Origin: Rachicladosporium sp. CCFEE 5018
Taxonomy: Eukaryota; Ascomycota; Dothideomycetes; Cladosporiales; Cladosporiaceae
Assembly (NCBI GenBank): GCA_002077045.2
Contig: KZ111180.1
Span: forward strand, 131,477-195,476
Direction: 5' to 3'
DNA length: 64,000 nucleotides
A model generated the notes under the pieces. That model was not told where the DNA came from and did no database searches. It saw only the letters and a program-made list of their open reading frames with translations. Each line of letters begins with the position of its first letter. Position 1 is the first letter of the stretch. This document shows positions 21,450 through 32,388 of the stretch, in pieces. The position numbers and the translations under genes are program-made.

Positions 21450-23357
21450 CTATTCTCGACTATCCCAATAGAAGTCCACCTCCTCACTTGTCCTAATCAC
21501 CGCCACAGCAGCCCGCAGATCACTCCCCATGCTCTCAGGCCCACTACCCAGTATCTGCACATCGCCGCCTCTCGTTGCCGCCCGCTCTGTGAAGTCTTCA
21601 ACCACCGCCTGCATGCTCGGGTGCTCGTCAGGCATGAAGTCTACGCTGAATCGTGGCTGATCGATAGCAAGTAGAGCTTGCAGTATAGCGCCACTTGTCA
21701 GCTCGGATACCGTCGACGACGACGACTGACTCGATAACTTCTCACTTTCGATCACCTTGGCCTTGCCGCTTACGGGCTTAACATCACAGCACGGCGCAAG
21801 GTGCGCTGTACTCTCACGAGTGACAAAGATTTTGATCCGCAAGCTGACATCGTCGGCGAGCATAGCTTTCAACTCAGCCATCTCGTTCGGCAGCCAAAGC
21901 AAGTCCTGAGCCCGTCGAATTACCCAGACAAAGTCGACGATAGCTTGCGGGATGATGAGCTGCCGAATCGCGGCGAAGGCTATCGGGTGCGTGAAAGTGA
22001 CGCCGGTACCGCCCGCGACCAGCAGTACGTTCTGCGTATCGTATCTGGGAAAGCCGAAACCGTATGGTCCAGTCATGATCGTGTCTATAGTCCCCTTGCT
22101 CTGCGCTACCGCGGCCAGCTGACTTGTCTGGCCCTTGCGGACACGAAGTAAGTAGGTGTGATGCTGCACGTTGCTCCGAGGATCTGGTAGAGAGGCAGTC
22201 GTAAAAGGTTGCGAAGACCAGATGCTCAACGCCGGGAAGCACAAGAAGAAGTGCTGGCCCGGCTGCCATGCCTCCATGTGCTCGAATTGGAAGACGATGC
22301 GTGTAACGATGTCGTCGCCCTCGCCGATCATCCTTACTTCGGCATTCGCCGGACGGAAACCGAGACTGCCACCCTTGACGACTCCCGTGTGTAGCGCTAA
22401 TAATCTCAGCATTCTCACGCCTTGATCGATGAAGATCAGTGCCAGACTCGGGATCATCCAGCACGCAAGCTTTGCCCAATGTCCCCAGCAGGCAGCAATG
22501 TACAAGATGGCAATGATCCAGTGAGTCCACTTGAAGAACTCATAGCCAGTGCGCTTGATCGCCCATTGTGTGCTGAAGACAGTAAGGAAGGTGATGAAGA
22601 GCATTGCAATGCAGCCCCAGACGGCGTACTGCTGTTTCAGGAAGTCGGTGTAGACCTTGGGCTGCGGCTGGTACAGCCATGTCTCAACGAGTGTCCACCC
22701 AAGAGTGTGCAGGCATGACTGTGCGAAGATGATGCGGCCGAGCCACTTGTGCAGGAAGGAGAAGTGCTGGTACGGTATGCCAGTGACTAGACTCAGCACA
22801 CTCTCCCTTTGCGCAAGGAGAACAGCAAGTGGCGTGAGAGCATACGCGAGAGCACCCACGCGGTCAGAGAGTCCTCCGATGCCGGTGCGAGTGTTGTACA
22901 CGTTCGTATAGCCCTTCACTGGAGTGTACCATGTCTTGTAGACGATGCTGACCAGCGAGAATACCACCAGATAGCCGGATAAGCATGTGAGCAAGACGAC
23001 TTGCAGTCTCGGCACTCGCCCAAACCAGCTGCGCAGCGGAGCATCTCGAAGCAGCCATCGTCGGTTGCTCGCTCCAACTGCGTTGCACACCCCGTCGATC
23101 ATCCCACCGACTCTCTGCGCTGGTCCACCCATTCGCCATCCCCTGATCGTAAGCCATAAAGTCAGTATGCCGAGTATGACACCCCACATGATGAAGGTGT
23201 ACAGCATGGAAACATCATGCACCCAGTACACAGCATCGAGATATTCGCAGGAACTCGTGCATGGAATAACCCGATCCGGGTACCCCCAGTGCTTGACGAG
23301 CGTAGCGTTCGCTGCATTGTGATCCTGAATGTGTCGGACTTGTAAGGCGTTCGCCAT
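21450..23357 (-). CDS. Ferric reductase transmembrane component (FRE family)
   Basis: A single exon from ATG 23357 gives 635 residues. Four haem-ligand histidines are spaced as in bis-haem ferric reductases: H203 and H217 (HKWLGRIIFAQSCLH) and H279 and H293 (HWIIAILYIAACWGH), each pair with 13 residues between. The C-terminal half is a flavin/NADPH reductase: TGPYGFGF, VLLVAGGTGVTFTHPI and a final LGSGPESMG. The usual FAD motif HPF[ST] reads QPFT here (WSSQPFTTAS), and the Cys-Gly-Pro of the NADPH motif reads Ser-Gly-Pro. The protein reduces Fe3+ (or Cu2+) at the plasma or vacuolar membrane before uptake. No iron-permease or ferroxidase gene is adjacent. Confidence 0.92.
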   Translation of the reverse strand: MANALQVRHIQDHNAANATLVKHWGYPDRVIPCTSSCEYLDAVYWVHDVSMLYTFIMWGVILGILTLWLTIRGWRMGGPAQRVGGMIDGVCNAVGASNRRWLLRDAPLRSWFGRVPRLQVVLLTCLSGYLVVFSLVSIVYKTWYTPVKGYTNVYNTRTGIGGLSDRVGALAYALTPLAVLLAQRESVLSLVTGIPYQHFSFLHKWLGRIIFAQSCLHTLGWTLVETWLYQPQPKVYTDFLKQQYAVWGCIAMLFITFLTVFSTQWAIKRTGYEFFKWTHWIIAILYIAACWGHWAKLACWMIPSLALIFIDQGVRMLRLLALHTGVVKGGSLGFRPANAEVRMIGEGDDIVTRIVFQFEHMEAWQPGQHFFLCFPALSIWSSQPFTTASLPDPRSNVQHHTYLLRVRKGQTSQLAAVAQSKGTIDTIMTGPYGFGFPRYDTQNVLLVAGGTGVTFTHPIAFAAIRQLIIPQAIVDFVWVIRRAQDLLWLPNEMAELKAMLADDVSLRIKIFVTRESTAHLAPCCDVKPVSGKAKVIESEKLSSQSSSSTVSELTSGAILQALLAIDQPRFSVDFMPDEHPSMQAVVEDFTERAATRGGDVQILGSGPESMGSDLRAAVAVIRTSEEVDFYWDSRE

Positions 23358-23960
23358 GATCCTGCCGCAGAGCGTCTGGGCGGCGAGGTGGTCTTTCACG
23401 GAGGTCTAGGGCGTGCGTCTACTCCTACCAAGTGAATCGCTACTGAGTGCTGCTGGTGAAATTCTTCGCAGAAAGATGATTGATATATTCTGGTCGTCGT
23501 GTCGAAAGACCCGTCGTTTTTGGTCTCACACTGTCGCAGCAGCACAGCGCTTCGCTACCGCATTCGTAGTAAAAGCAGCAAATCCCGCTCGCGATGCAAT
23601 TGGAGAAGCGTCAGGAAGTTTGTATGGCAGATGGCCTTTGCAGTGGATCCAGCCAAGCCTAAACTTGCTCAAAAGGCCCATACCAAGCGTTTTACTCACC
23701 CGAACGTTGCAGCTGCCGAAATGTACCAGACGGAAGTCTAGCAAGATGGCAACCTCTACCATCCGCGATCGCCTGCACTTTTCCGTGCAAGCCGGTGTAA
23801 TGTAAGTCGTCTTGGCGATGTTGAGGGCTTTCTGAGTCTTGCCAGTCGCGACTCCATGCTACAGACGGCGCTGTCATTCTGAGCATCGTCAAGTTCGGCA
23901 CATCACATCGCTCGAGTAAGACTTCGGATCTAAGAAAGATTCACCTCATGTCATCCTTAC
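23358..23960. other. Ferric reductase promoter / CDC123 3' flank
   Basis: No recognisable gene is present. It should hold the ferric reductase promoter; I could not pick out a convincing GATA-type iron regulatory site. Confidence 0.5.
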
Positions 23961-25268
23961 TCAATCCGTGTCACTGCCATCTGCGAGCTCTGCTTCATCT
24001 TGTTTACGCTTGTCGAGTAGCTGCTGCCAATCGCGCGCAAACTCGCGCAGGCCTTCTCCACTCTGACTCGCGTCCACAACGTCCTTGGGTAGCTTATGCG
24101 CGCTGTACTGCGGTGTGCTGAAGCTGTATGCCTCCGGATCGCTCTTTCTGACTAGACGGAATTCGGGCAGCCACAGCTCGTCGTCGACGTCCGAGTCCGA
24201 GTCGGAACTTGCGTCTAGTATTTCTTGTATTCTCTTCGTTTCGTTATGTCGATCTTCGTCACTCATTCCATTCGCTGTAGCATTGCTCGACTCATGTGCT
24301 TCCTCAGCAGGTCGGAAAGGTACCCTGATAGTCATATCAGGCCACTCAAACTCCTCCTCCTTCTCCGGTGGCTCCTCTAGCTGCAACAGTTCCAGCCAAC
24401 TGAACAGTAGCGGGTCCGTTCTGGGTGCCCATGGGTTCACATCGATCAACCAGACTCGCTCGTGAGGAGGCGGCACGTAAATGTCAAACACAAAGTTTGC
24501 ATCCTCAAATGTGTCCCGTAGTCGCACATCGAAGAACTCCTGAATTTTCGATCGTAGGTGGTCCTGCATGTCGAATAGGAAGTCAAAGTGATTCAGATCG
24601 CGTTGACAGAGCGCGATCAACTTACGATTTCGTACGAAGCACCGGAACTCGAGCGACGGGTGTAGATCGAAGGACTTTCGGAGGACCAAGTGAAATGGTA
24701 TCGTAGCCTGTGTCAACTCGGTCTTTGCCTCCACCCCCTCTTCCTCAGTATCGTCATAAGCATGCTCCAGGTCGTGCGTGATGAAGTCGGAGGACTTGAG
24801 AAGAAGGTACACATCATTCGCCGTCCGACAGTCCATGCTGTTCGCATTCATCCAGGTCGCATCCTTCGGTGCTGACCAGTTGAGCTTCGGTGTCGCCTTC
24901 CCACCCAGACTTACGATCGTGTCGTTGATCGATTTGTGCACCGGCCGCCAGTCTGCGGCAACATCCTCGACCTCATCGTCGTCCTGATCATCTGATGCTG
25001 TGTAGACTCCACTGTCATCTGACCACTCCACTTCGCCCTCGTTTTCGTCGTCAGGAAGTACGATCCCGTCTGCGCGCAGGTACTCGATAAAGGGCTGTGT
25101 GAGAGGGATGAGCCGCGCCTTCGGGGAGATCGTGCGATATCTCGGCCACCAGGAATGGTATGAGCAATGTAGTATATGCGCTTTGGTGATGGGGCCAAAT
25201 GGCAGCGACGTTGGGACGCGATCCGGCGATGAGTCTCGCGACATGTCTTCTTCTATGAGTGCAGGCAT
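23961..25268 (-). CDS. CDC123: Cdc123, eIF2 assembly factor
   Basis: A single exon encodes 435 residues. The N-terminal HILHCSYHSWWPRYRTISPK and the core FRCFVRNRKLIALCQRDLNH, followed by VFDIYV and VWLIDVNPW, are diagnostic of the D123/Cdc123 family, an ATP-grasp-like fold. Cdc123 binds the eIF2 gamma subunit in the cytosol and promotes assembly of the eIF2 heterotrimer, needed for translation initiation and cell-cycle entry. Acidic insertions lie at about residues 75-100 and near residue 340 (SSDSDSDVDDE). The C-terminal extension is Glu/Asp-rich. No intron is required. Confidence 0.95.
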   Translation of the reverse strand: MPALIEEDMSRDSSPDRVPTSLPFGPITKAHILHCSYHSWWPRYRTISPKARLIPLTQPFIEYLRADGIVLPDDENEGEVEWSDDSGVYTASDDQDDDEVEDVAADWRPVHKSINDTIVSLGGKATPKLNWSAPKDATWMNANSMDCRTANDVYLLLKSSDFITHDLEHAYDDTEEEGVEAKTELTQATIPFHLVLRKSFDLHPSLEFRCFVRNRKLIALCQRDLNHFDFLFDMQDHLRSKIQEFFDVRLRDTFEDANFVFDIYVPPPHERVWLIDVNPWAPRTDPLLFSWLELLQLEEPPEKEEEFEWPDMTIRVPFRPAEEAHESSNATANGMSDEDRHNETKRIQEILDASSDSDSDVDDELWLPEFRLVRKSDPEAYSFSTPQYSAHKLPKDVVDASQSGEGLREFARDWQQLLDKRKQDEAELADGSDTD

Positions 25269-25828
25269 CTTTACAAATGCTTAGACAAAGTGGAAGAACG
25301 AGATATCTGATACACAACAGTTTTGGATCGTGACTCTACAGTGACGGCAGGTACGCGGGAAGCTTCCGCATTGAAGAGTGAGACGAAAGGACATGTTCAC
25401 AGCAAACGACAACATGGACCTCATGCTCCTTCAGACACTGGGAGGCTTTCCTATGGTACTATGCAATGAGCTGCGAGTGCTGCTTGTGGCTACCGGTATG
25501 ACCTTGAGAAGACAGGTTCCAATTCACTTTCTGAGAAATCGATTGCGCTCTCATGATGGCTCAGTTGTCAAATTCGCTTCCGCAGCTGCAACCACAGCAG
25601 CACAGACGAGGAGTGCCAGACAGTGAAAGAGACAGCTTCAGGTGCAAGTGAAGGTCCGTACAATCGATAATGAGCTTCGGGATCCCCACTTTCTGTATCT
25701 GTTGTCGGTCCAAGTCTTCAAGTCTAGAAGCGCTGCATCGCCTCTCTCCTCCAACCCGTCTATCCCATCCCCTCTATAGCTTTCGTTCGCGCCGTATTTC
25801 TGATTGAGCGTGACGCTGATCGCCAGAT
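25269..25828. other. Intergenic region CDC123 / amino-acid permease
   Basis: It contains the CDC123 promoter and the permease 3' flank. No gene or clear motif is recognised. Confidence 0.55.
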
Positions 25829-27976
25829 CTACTCTCGCTGAAATTCCTGGTCAAGCATGTGCACCTTCCCGAGCCTGCCCTGCGGCAACCACGCCTCTGC
25901 CGGAGTGAACCACCAAGTCGCAACACCCATGAGCGTCGTAAACGCGAAGATGACTGGCGAGTAATTGAAGCCGGCTCCAGTGACTGGGAAGTACAGGGGC
26001 GAGAACAGCACGCAGGCCAGGTACAGGTTCCAGACGAATGTGATGAAAGTTAACGGCCGAGACCACTTGCCCAGAGACCATGATGCGTGCTTGAAGTCAT
26101 GTGGCGTGATGAACGTGCGACCGAAAGCGATGAGCGCGTATGCCGTGATTGTTGGCACGCCGGCTGCAGAGACGAGAGACGCGAATGCCACAGGCGAGGC
26201 GAGAATAGTGCAGAGCAGGAGAGCGGCGACGGCGTGCATAGCGATGACCGCATTCCTCGGCTCCTTCTTCGCCGACACCTGTGAGATCCAGCCACTGAAT
26301 GGCAGAACGCCATCACGCGCAACAGCCCAGATGAGGCGTGAGCTTGCCACACCAGCGATGGTGATGTTGAAGAAAAGACCGAGGATGCAGACGACATTCA
26401 TCACGACGTGCGCTCGAGGTCCTAGAGCCAGGGCATAGATGTCAACGAACGGTTGAGGAGAAGCGAAGCTATACAGCACATCCAGATCAGGCAGGCAGAA
26501 CAGGAACATGATGACTAGCGGGAAGCCAATGACCGCGGAGGCGACAGCAGACCAGAAGATACCGCGTGCGGCAGTTGTGCTGGCGTTGACTGTCTCCTCA
26601 GAGATATGGCCAGACGCTTCAAAGCCAACCAAGATGCCGGCAGTGACATAGTAGCTCAGCATCCAGTTCCATACAGGCGGTGCACCAGTCTCATTGTAAG
26701 TCTGGGTAAAGACAAATTTCGCGTCCTGGAAACCATAAGTCTTCGAAGCTCCGATTGGCAGCCAGATCATGTTGAGAGCAAAATCGAGCAGGATGATGTA
26801 TGTCGCCGCGCGGAAAATGTAGCTGTAGGTCTTGGGGTTCAGATAGTTCATGCCTACTCCGAGGAACAAGATGACCTCAGAAACGATCCATTGTACGGCG
26901 CGGAACTTGATGTCATTCACATCGGTCGAGAATTCCAGCCCGAAGACTGAGATCTCGGACAGCAGGAAGTTCGCCGTAGCCTGGCAGACGCTGGCAACGA
27001 AGGTCGTCCAAGCAGTTGTGCTCCACCAAGCCACAATAAAGCCGAACAGTCGACCATACTTCTTACCGCCAGACTCCGCGGCCCAAAAGTAGATCGAGCC
27101 AGCTGCTGGCAGAGCTGAGCAGATCTCTGCGAGTACAGCGGCGGTGATGAAGACGAAGATACAGGTGATGATATAGCTCGACCTTGATTGACTTGTCAGC
27201 GAGGGCGCAGGCGAAGGCAGTGAAGTCAACCCACCAGTAGGCCGCAGGTCCTCCAGCGCCAACACCGATCGTGAAGGTGGCTCTTATTCCGCCGACGGAG
27301 TATAGCGCCGCTGTTGCAGGTCAGTCTTCACGCTTATACTTCGGAGTGCCCACTTCGTCGTTACCAAAGCTTGCAGCGAAGCTCTCGAAGAACTTCCACT
27401 GCCGGTGCAGCGACTGATCATGCGTTAGTGATTGCACTTGTCGCAGCAAGAGCGGAGATCACATACCTGCTTATACCCAAGTGCGTTCTTCCAATCGTCA
27501 GTACTCACATAACACACAAGGAAAGGGAAGGGGGTAGGAGCATCGCTCGATAATAGTCATAGCAACTCCTTCCGCGCATACTAATGCGATCAAGTTGAAC
27601 AGCGGTCTGATCTCAGGCGTTCGCCAGACACCCGCCTTCCTTGCCTCTGCTATCGCCCTCCACCCAGCAGCAACCGCTCGGTGAAGCTCAACGACAGGGT
27701 CGCAAGAAAGGTCAAATGCCAGCTAACAGCCACCCGCGTGCCATGACAATGTATACTTGATGCCTCATGAGATTACTCACTGGTATGCGACGGCCGGGTT
27801 CATTGCGTTACTCAGATCGGGTTGATGGCCTAGCCGTGTGGCCTTACCAGGTAGCGCTCATCGCTGTCCATGCTAGCGGTTTCGGCGAAGTCGGATTGCA
27901 GCGGGTTCTGGACTTTGATGGCGTCGTTGCTAGCGGGCGAGTCGACCGATGTGCGGTCGGCGATTTTGGAAGGCAT
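25829..27976 (-). CDS. APC-family amino-acid/GABA permease
   Basis: Proposed exons, transcribed leftwards: 27848-27976, 27467-27487, 27365-27413, 27235-27310 and 25829-27182 (542 residues). The last exon carries most of the transporter: AEICSALPAAGSIYFWAAES, SGHISEETVNASTTAARGIF and FCLPDLDVLYSFASPQPFVD, typical of the fungal amino acid/choline/GABA branch of the APC superfamily. The small exons rebuild the conserved head LGYKQSLHRQWKFFESFAAS then LYSVGGIRATFTIGVGAGGP. Two introns use AAG acceptors. The 360-nt first intron and the 21-nt second exon (NALGYKQ) are the least certain points. It likely imports amino acids or amines across the plasma membrane; the substrate is not predictable. Confidence 0.85.
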
Positions 27977-28407
27977 GATGATGAAGTGTACGGGAGTGCG
28001 ACTGTCAAACGATGCCGCGATTGTTGCAATGAGTTGATAAAGGGAAATGAATGTCGGCAGAAGAAAGCTCGCGACTTCAACCATATTTCCTTAGCCCCGC
28101 GGTAGCCGCAAAAAGTATGTCATCGCTTAATCATAGCTCGAACATTACCCATCCGCGCCGTCATCGGCCTGCATGAGAGATTGTTCCCACGCTGTGAATT
28201 GCTGATGAATACGATCCATCGATGTAGATAATGACTTTGGCGATGCTCAATAGAATGTACCCGAATCTCCGACAGTAAGTCGGTCAGGGCAAGCGCGAGC
28301 CACTCAATTATATACTAGCTACATTGAAGTGTGAACACAGCCGACCGCAATGCACCGGACACATCCTCCCTTTGCGTGCCGTCACGCGCATTGATCGAAT
28401 CAGACAA
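27977..28407. other. Intergenic region permease / M43 protease
   Basis: It contains the permease promoter and the protease 3' flank. Nothing else is recognised. Confidence 0.55.
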
Positions 28408-29370
28408 CTACTGCCCCTGCCTATACTGCGTCCAAAGCGTACCGATCCTCGCAACCTGCCCCGGCGTAAAGTTCGTATAACAAGCATCAGTCGAATAATC
28501 CATATAATTGTGAATCGGATCAACCCCAGTCGTACTCGGGCATGAATCCTTCGCCGGCTTACTCGGACACCCCTGCGTGCTCACGCTCTCGAACGGCGTG
28601 TCCGCAATGAGATCGCCATCGCCAGTACAAGCGTAGCCTTCGAATGTGTGCAGCAGACCGAGCCAGTGGCCCGTCTCGTGAATGGCAGTGCCGCCTTTGT
28701 TGTAGCCGCCGATGTTGCCGCCAGGCATTGTGCCAGCAGCGAGGTTGCAGCCATCGGAGATGTACATCGAGGGATCTGCGCCTACAGGGACCTGGTTGGG
28801 AAGGGTGCAGGTCCCCAGGATGCCGCCTGTGAGGTCGGAGTGAAAGTAAAGGTTCAGGTCTGCGTAGGTGCCCTTTCGTAGAGCTTGCTTCAGGACGTCC
28901 ATGTCGGTGCCATCGGCTACAGCCCAAGCATCGTTTGTGGTGAAGTCGGTGCCAGCGAGGGTGAAGGTCACGCCGATTGGGCTGTATGCGGCGTTCAGGG
29001 CCGTGAGCTGATCGTTGGCCATCTGCTGTGTGATCGTTCCAGCTTTGGCTGTCGTTGTGAGGACGTGGAAGTAGGCTTTAACTGCGATAGGTGTTTGCAC
29101 TTGCTTCTTCGTAAGTGCTGCTGATGCTCTGGCTCCATGCGCTGATGCGAGATGTTTCTGGTGTAGTCTTTGAATTCCCGTCTTGAAGTGGCTTGTGGCG
29201 TTCTTGAGTGTGACATCGCAGTCAAAGTGCTGGTACGTCTTGTTCGTCGCCGGATCGACAAAGTGTGTTCCATTGATATGCTTGACAAAGTCAGCAGGAC
29301 TAGGACTCGCGATCAGCTGTTTTGCCGTCGCAAGTGCTGCAAAAGCAGCGAAAGTGAGAAAGTGTCGCAT
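28408..29370 (-). CDS. Secreted M43 (pappalysin/MEP1-type) zinc metalloprotease
   Basis: A single exon encodes 320 residues. The first ~16 residues (RHFLTFAAFAALATA) form a signal peptide, followed by a pro-region. The zinc motif HETGHWLGLLH (H231, E232, H235, H241) fits HExxHxxGxxH, and a Met-turn is at M290 in HNYMDYS, as in M43 metzincins. Six or more cysteines suggest disulfides in the mature enzyme. Such proteases are secreted by many fungi to digest extracellular protein, and some contribute to host interaction; which role applies here is unknown. The start is the only ATG that gives a complete signal peptide. Confidence 0.93.
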   Translation of the reverse strand: MRHFLTFAAFAALATAKQLIASPSPADFVKHINGTHFVDPATNKTYQHFDCDVTLKNATSHFKTGIQRLHQKHLASAHGARASAALTKKQVQTPIAVKAYFHVLTTTAKAGTITQQMANDQLTALNAAYSPIGVTFTLAGTDFTTNDAWAVADGTDMDVLKQALRKGTYADLNLYFHSDLTGGILGTCTLPNQVPVGADPSMYISDGCNLAAGTMPGGNIGGYNKGGTAIHETGHWLGLLHTFEGYACTGDGDLIADTPFESVSTQGCPSKPAKDSCPSTTGVDPIHNYMDYSTDACYTNFTPGQVARIGTLWTQYRQGQ

Positions 29371-30197
29371 CTTGGCTGTAAAGGTCTAGACGTTCGCAGA
29401 CTTGAGGGACTCGCGTGGACAAGTCTCAGATCCCTGCACCTGTCAACTGCTATGGACCGCTCCGTGGAATGCAGTCTCAGGTTCCACGTGTCAGTGACAG
29501 CTGAGAAATGCTCTTGCACCTGCGCGATCCTTTGTCGCTGGTAAGTTTCGAACGAGCAGCTGGTAAGTTGCACACTGTCGCGGTTCGGAGGGCGTAGTGT
29601 CGCTGTGACAATGCTTGGCGGACTGCCAGCCAGTGTCAACACTATATATTGTTGACATTCGGAGAGTCGAGTCCGACACGATGCTCTGGCCATTGGCACA
29701 AAGATCGTCGATCGACGTTTGCGTCCGCGTGGCTGGGTATGGGACAAGCATCGGTGGGTCAGTGGACAAAGACGGTGGCACTGCTCTGACATCTGGGCAG
29801 GTTTAGCCGTTGAGTCTGGAACGCCTCCATTTGCTGCTTGTCGTCAGTTAGCGGTCGAGATTGAGAAGTAGACACTCAAGGGCCACATCGGCGATGCGCA
29901 ATCGCGCTCCGTGGGTTATAGCCGGATGTGCTACATGTTAGACATGCCAATGCTGACGCAGTGCGCTGTTACCTCTGCTATTCCCGATGAGTATTGGGGA
30001 GTATCGAGAAGGGGGAGAATAGAGAAATGCATATCATGTACAACATACGTACTCGGACACCTGGCCGGTCGCTCGATCCATCCATAACGCCACTGTGCCT
30101 TTGCTCGAATGAACAATATCTCCGAACGCCTGACAGATCGCCTTTCAATTGAGAACAATAGCGATGCAGTAAGGCTGAGACACGATGATGTCGCCAC
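29371..30197. other. Intergenic region protease / CDC50
   Basis: It holds the protease promoter and the CDC50 3' flank. No coding sequence is recognised. Confidence 0.55.
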
Positions 30198-31858
30198 TCA
30201 TGCCGTGTCTCCAGATCTCGCAGCACGCCCGCTAGTAGTTGCCGTGCTCGGCTGGTCGGTGTTCCAGCTCAAGTAGCTATGGTCGCCGAGTTTCCTGCGT
30301 TGTTCGTAGTCAGCACACCATAACTCCCGCGGCCCACCCGACGATTGTCTCATCGGCTTTGTCGAAAGAGGGCTAGATCTTGAGACATTCGCTTACCGTG
30401 GCTTGATCAGGTGCGTTGCAGTGAACAGAGCACCAAGGACGATGCAGATGCCGCCGACGATGATGTATGCAATGCCGAGGAATGGGTTTCGGCCGCCCAT
30501 GACGGTCCGAGTGGAGATGAGGATGGACTTGGTGCCATCGTAGAGATTTACTGGGAAGTCTGAATAGCGCTGTCAGCACGAAAACAAGCTGAGATGTCAA
30601 TACAAGAACCTACAATCATAGATGTCAATCTGGTAACGACCAATCTCCATGGCTGTGTTGTCTTGACGCCGTGCCAGCTTGCTGAAAGTTGGCAGTCCAG
30701 CGGTCCTCATCCACACCTGAAATGGCTCGTTCGTGTGGAGGTCAGGGTATGGGAATGTCTCGTTGTATGTGGGATACTTCTCTCGCCAATTGGGTGGCGG
30801 TACGACTGAGCCGTAAGGGTACGTGTCCAGATCAAGCTTGCCATACAACGCCTTGTCACTGCTCCATGCAATGCTTGTGTTGGCCATCTCGTACGTATAT
30901 GGATCAGTTGCACCGGGCCAATTCAGTGCCTGTGGTGAAAAGATGGTGTCATTGAAGATCGAGTTCGCGATAAGACCACATGGGTAGTATGCGACCCCTC
31001 CTGCTCCCAGCTTCAACGGGTTACAATCGCTGCTGTCGATGGTCTTATTGTCCACGAAGCTTCCCTTCAGCTGAGCCTGGTTGAAAGACTTAACATAACG
31101 TCGATGATTTTGGTAGAAGTTCGTGAGCCTATAGTACAGCAGCACGGGAGGATTGAGGCGATCCGGGATGTAGAATTGTATCCGGCAGACGTTGGTGGTG
31201 ACATTTGTGTCGCCACCGTAAGACACATACTGTGTATCCTTGCACCACGTCGGCTTTTGGCTTGCAGGTGTGCTGTTCCTGAAGTATGTCGACAGAGTGT
31301 TCGATGGCATATTCACAAACCCTCCATTGTTCGGACCACATGCTGGTGCCGTGTTGTTGCAGTCTGAGTAGTTGATGCTCATCTCCTTGACCCTCGAGCT
31401 TGCGTAGAGTAGTAGGCCACCGATCGGCGCAAAGATGAGTCCAATGACGAAGAAGAGTGGGAGGACTGCATAACATTAGTCCGGGACCTACCGGCTCACA
31501 CTTGATACTCTGAGCTTGCCTGTCTTGGGTGTGAGAATGGGTTGCCATGCCTGCGCAAGCATTGTTAGCCACGCCGATCTATCCAGTCTGTCGCAAGTCC
31601 TCCCAGATATGCGCTCACCTTCAGACGCTGTTGTCGAAACGCAGTATCTGTCCAGATTTATCAGCGATTTAATCCTTTCATCGTCGCTGTCCGCGCCCGC
31701 AATCTCTCTTTTCCTCCCTGTGCTGCCGCTCCCAGCGCATGTATCTTTAGGGTATGGCTGATGGACGTACTTGGCGGTCTCCGACTCTTCTCCTTCTTCG
31801 TGACCTCTTCTTCCTCTCTTATACTGCTCGCCTCAGTCTGCTCCATCGTTTGCGACAT
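30198..31858 (-). CDS. CDC50: Cdc50/Lem3-family P4-ATPase beta subunit
   Basis: Six exons, transcribed leftwards: 31771-31858, 31619-31647, 31520-31550, 30614-31465, 30397-30559 and 30198-30294, total 419 residues. The N-terminus RRPPNTAFRQQRLKAWQPIL leads into TM1 (LPLFFVIGLIFAPIGGLLLY). A Cys-containing, N-glycosylation-rich lumenal domain follows (several NxT/S), then TM2 (LGIAYIIVGGICIVLGALF) and the tail KLGDHSYLSWNTDQPSTATT. The protein is the obligate partner of lipid flippases and is needed for their ER exit and phospholipid translocation. Intron 3 begins with GC (AG|GCAAGC), a GC-AG intron; its donor otherwise fits consensus. All junctions restore the conserved sequence. Confidence 0.95.
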
Positions 31859-32388
31859 GGCGAAGATGGACGTGTCATGCAATCAGAGGATGTGCATTGA
31901 TGTCGAAGTGAGGTGAGCCCGGCGACTGCGCTTCGTCAGCACGAGCGCCGCAGTCAACCTCTTGGCGCGACTGGCACTTCACGGCTTCACGCGGAAGAGA
32001 CGCGACATCTTACTGAGATCTCACGGGTGCGATGTATTATCATCGTCAGATCACATACAAGATCAGGCTTGTGACATTCGACTTTCTGTGTATCGAGAAG
32101 CACCATCAAGGGATGGCTTTCGTAGCACAAGGAACACCTCAAAATGACATCCGCTATGGGGGGGTATCTATGCTATCGCTAAAGTCAGAGCAAGCCATGT
32201 GAACGTAAACAGCGCCAAACATGATGCAGCCTATGCATATCCATATAGCGCCATGCTGTCAACACTCCCCTGGATGTTACGGACCACGGGCAGGGCCACC
32301 ATATGGACTCCCAGCCATCGTCGCACTCCCTCGCGGACAAGTCATCGGGATCCGCATGGAGGGTTTCTGGCTTCCCCCCTGCACCCAT
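31859..32388. other. Intergenic region CDC50 / coiled-coil gene
   Basis: It holds the CDC50 promoter and the neighbouring 3' flank. No gene is recognised. Confidence 0.55.
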
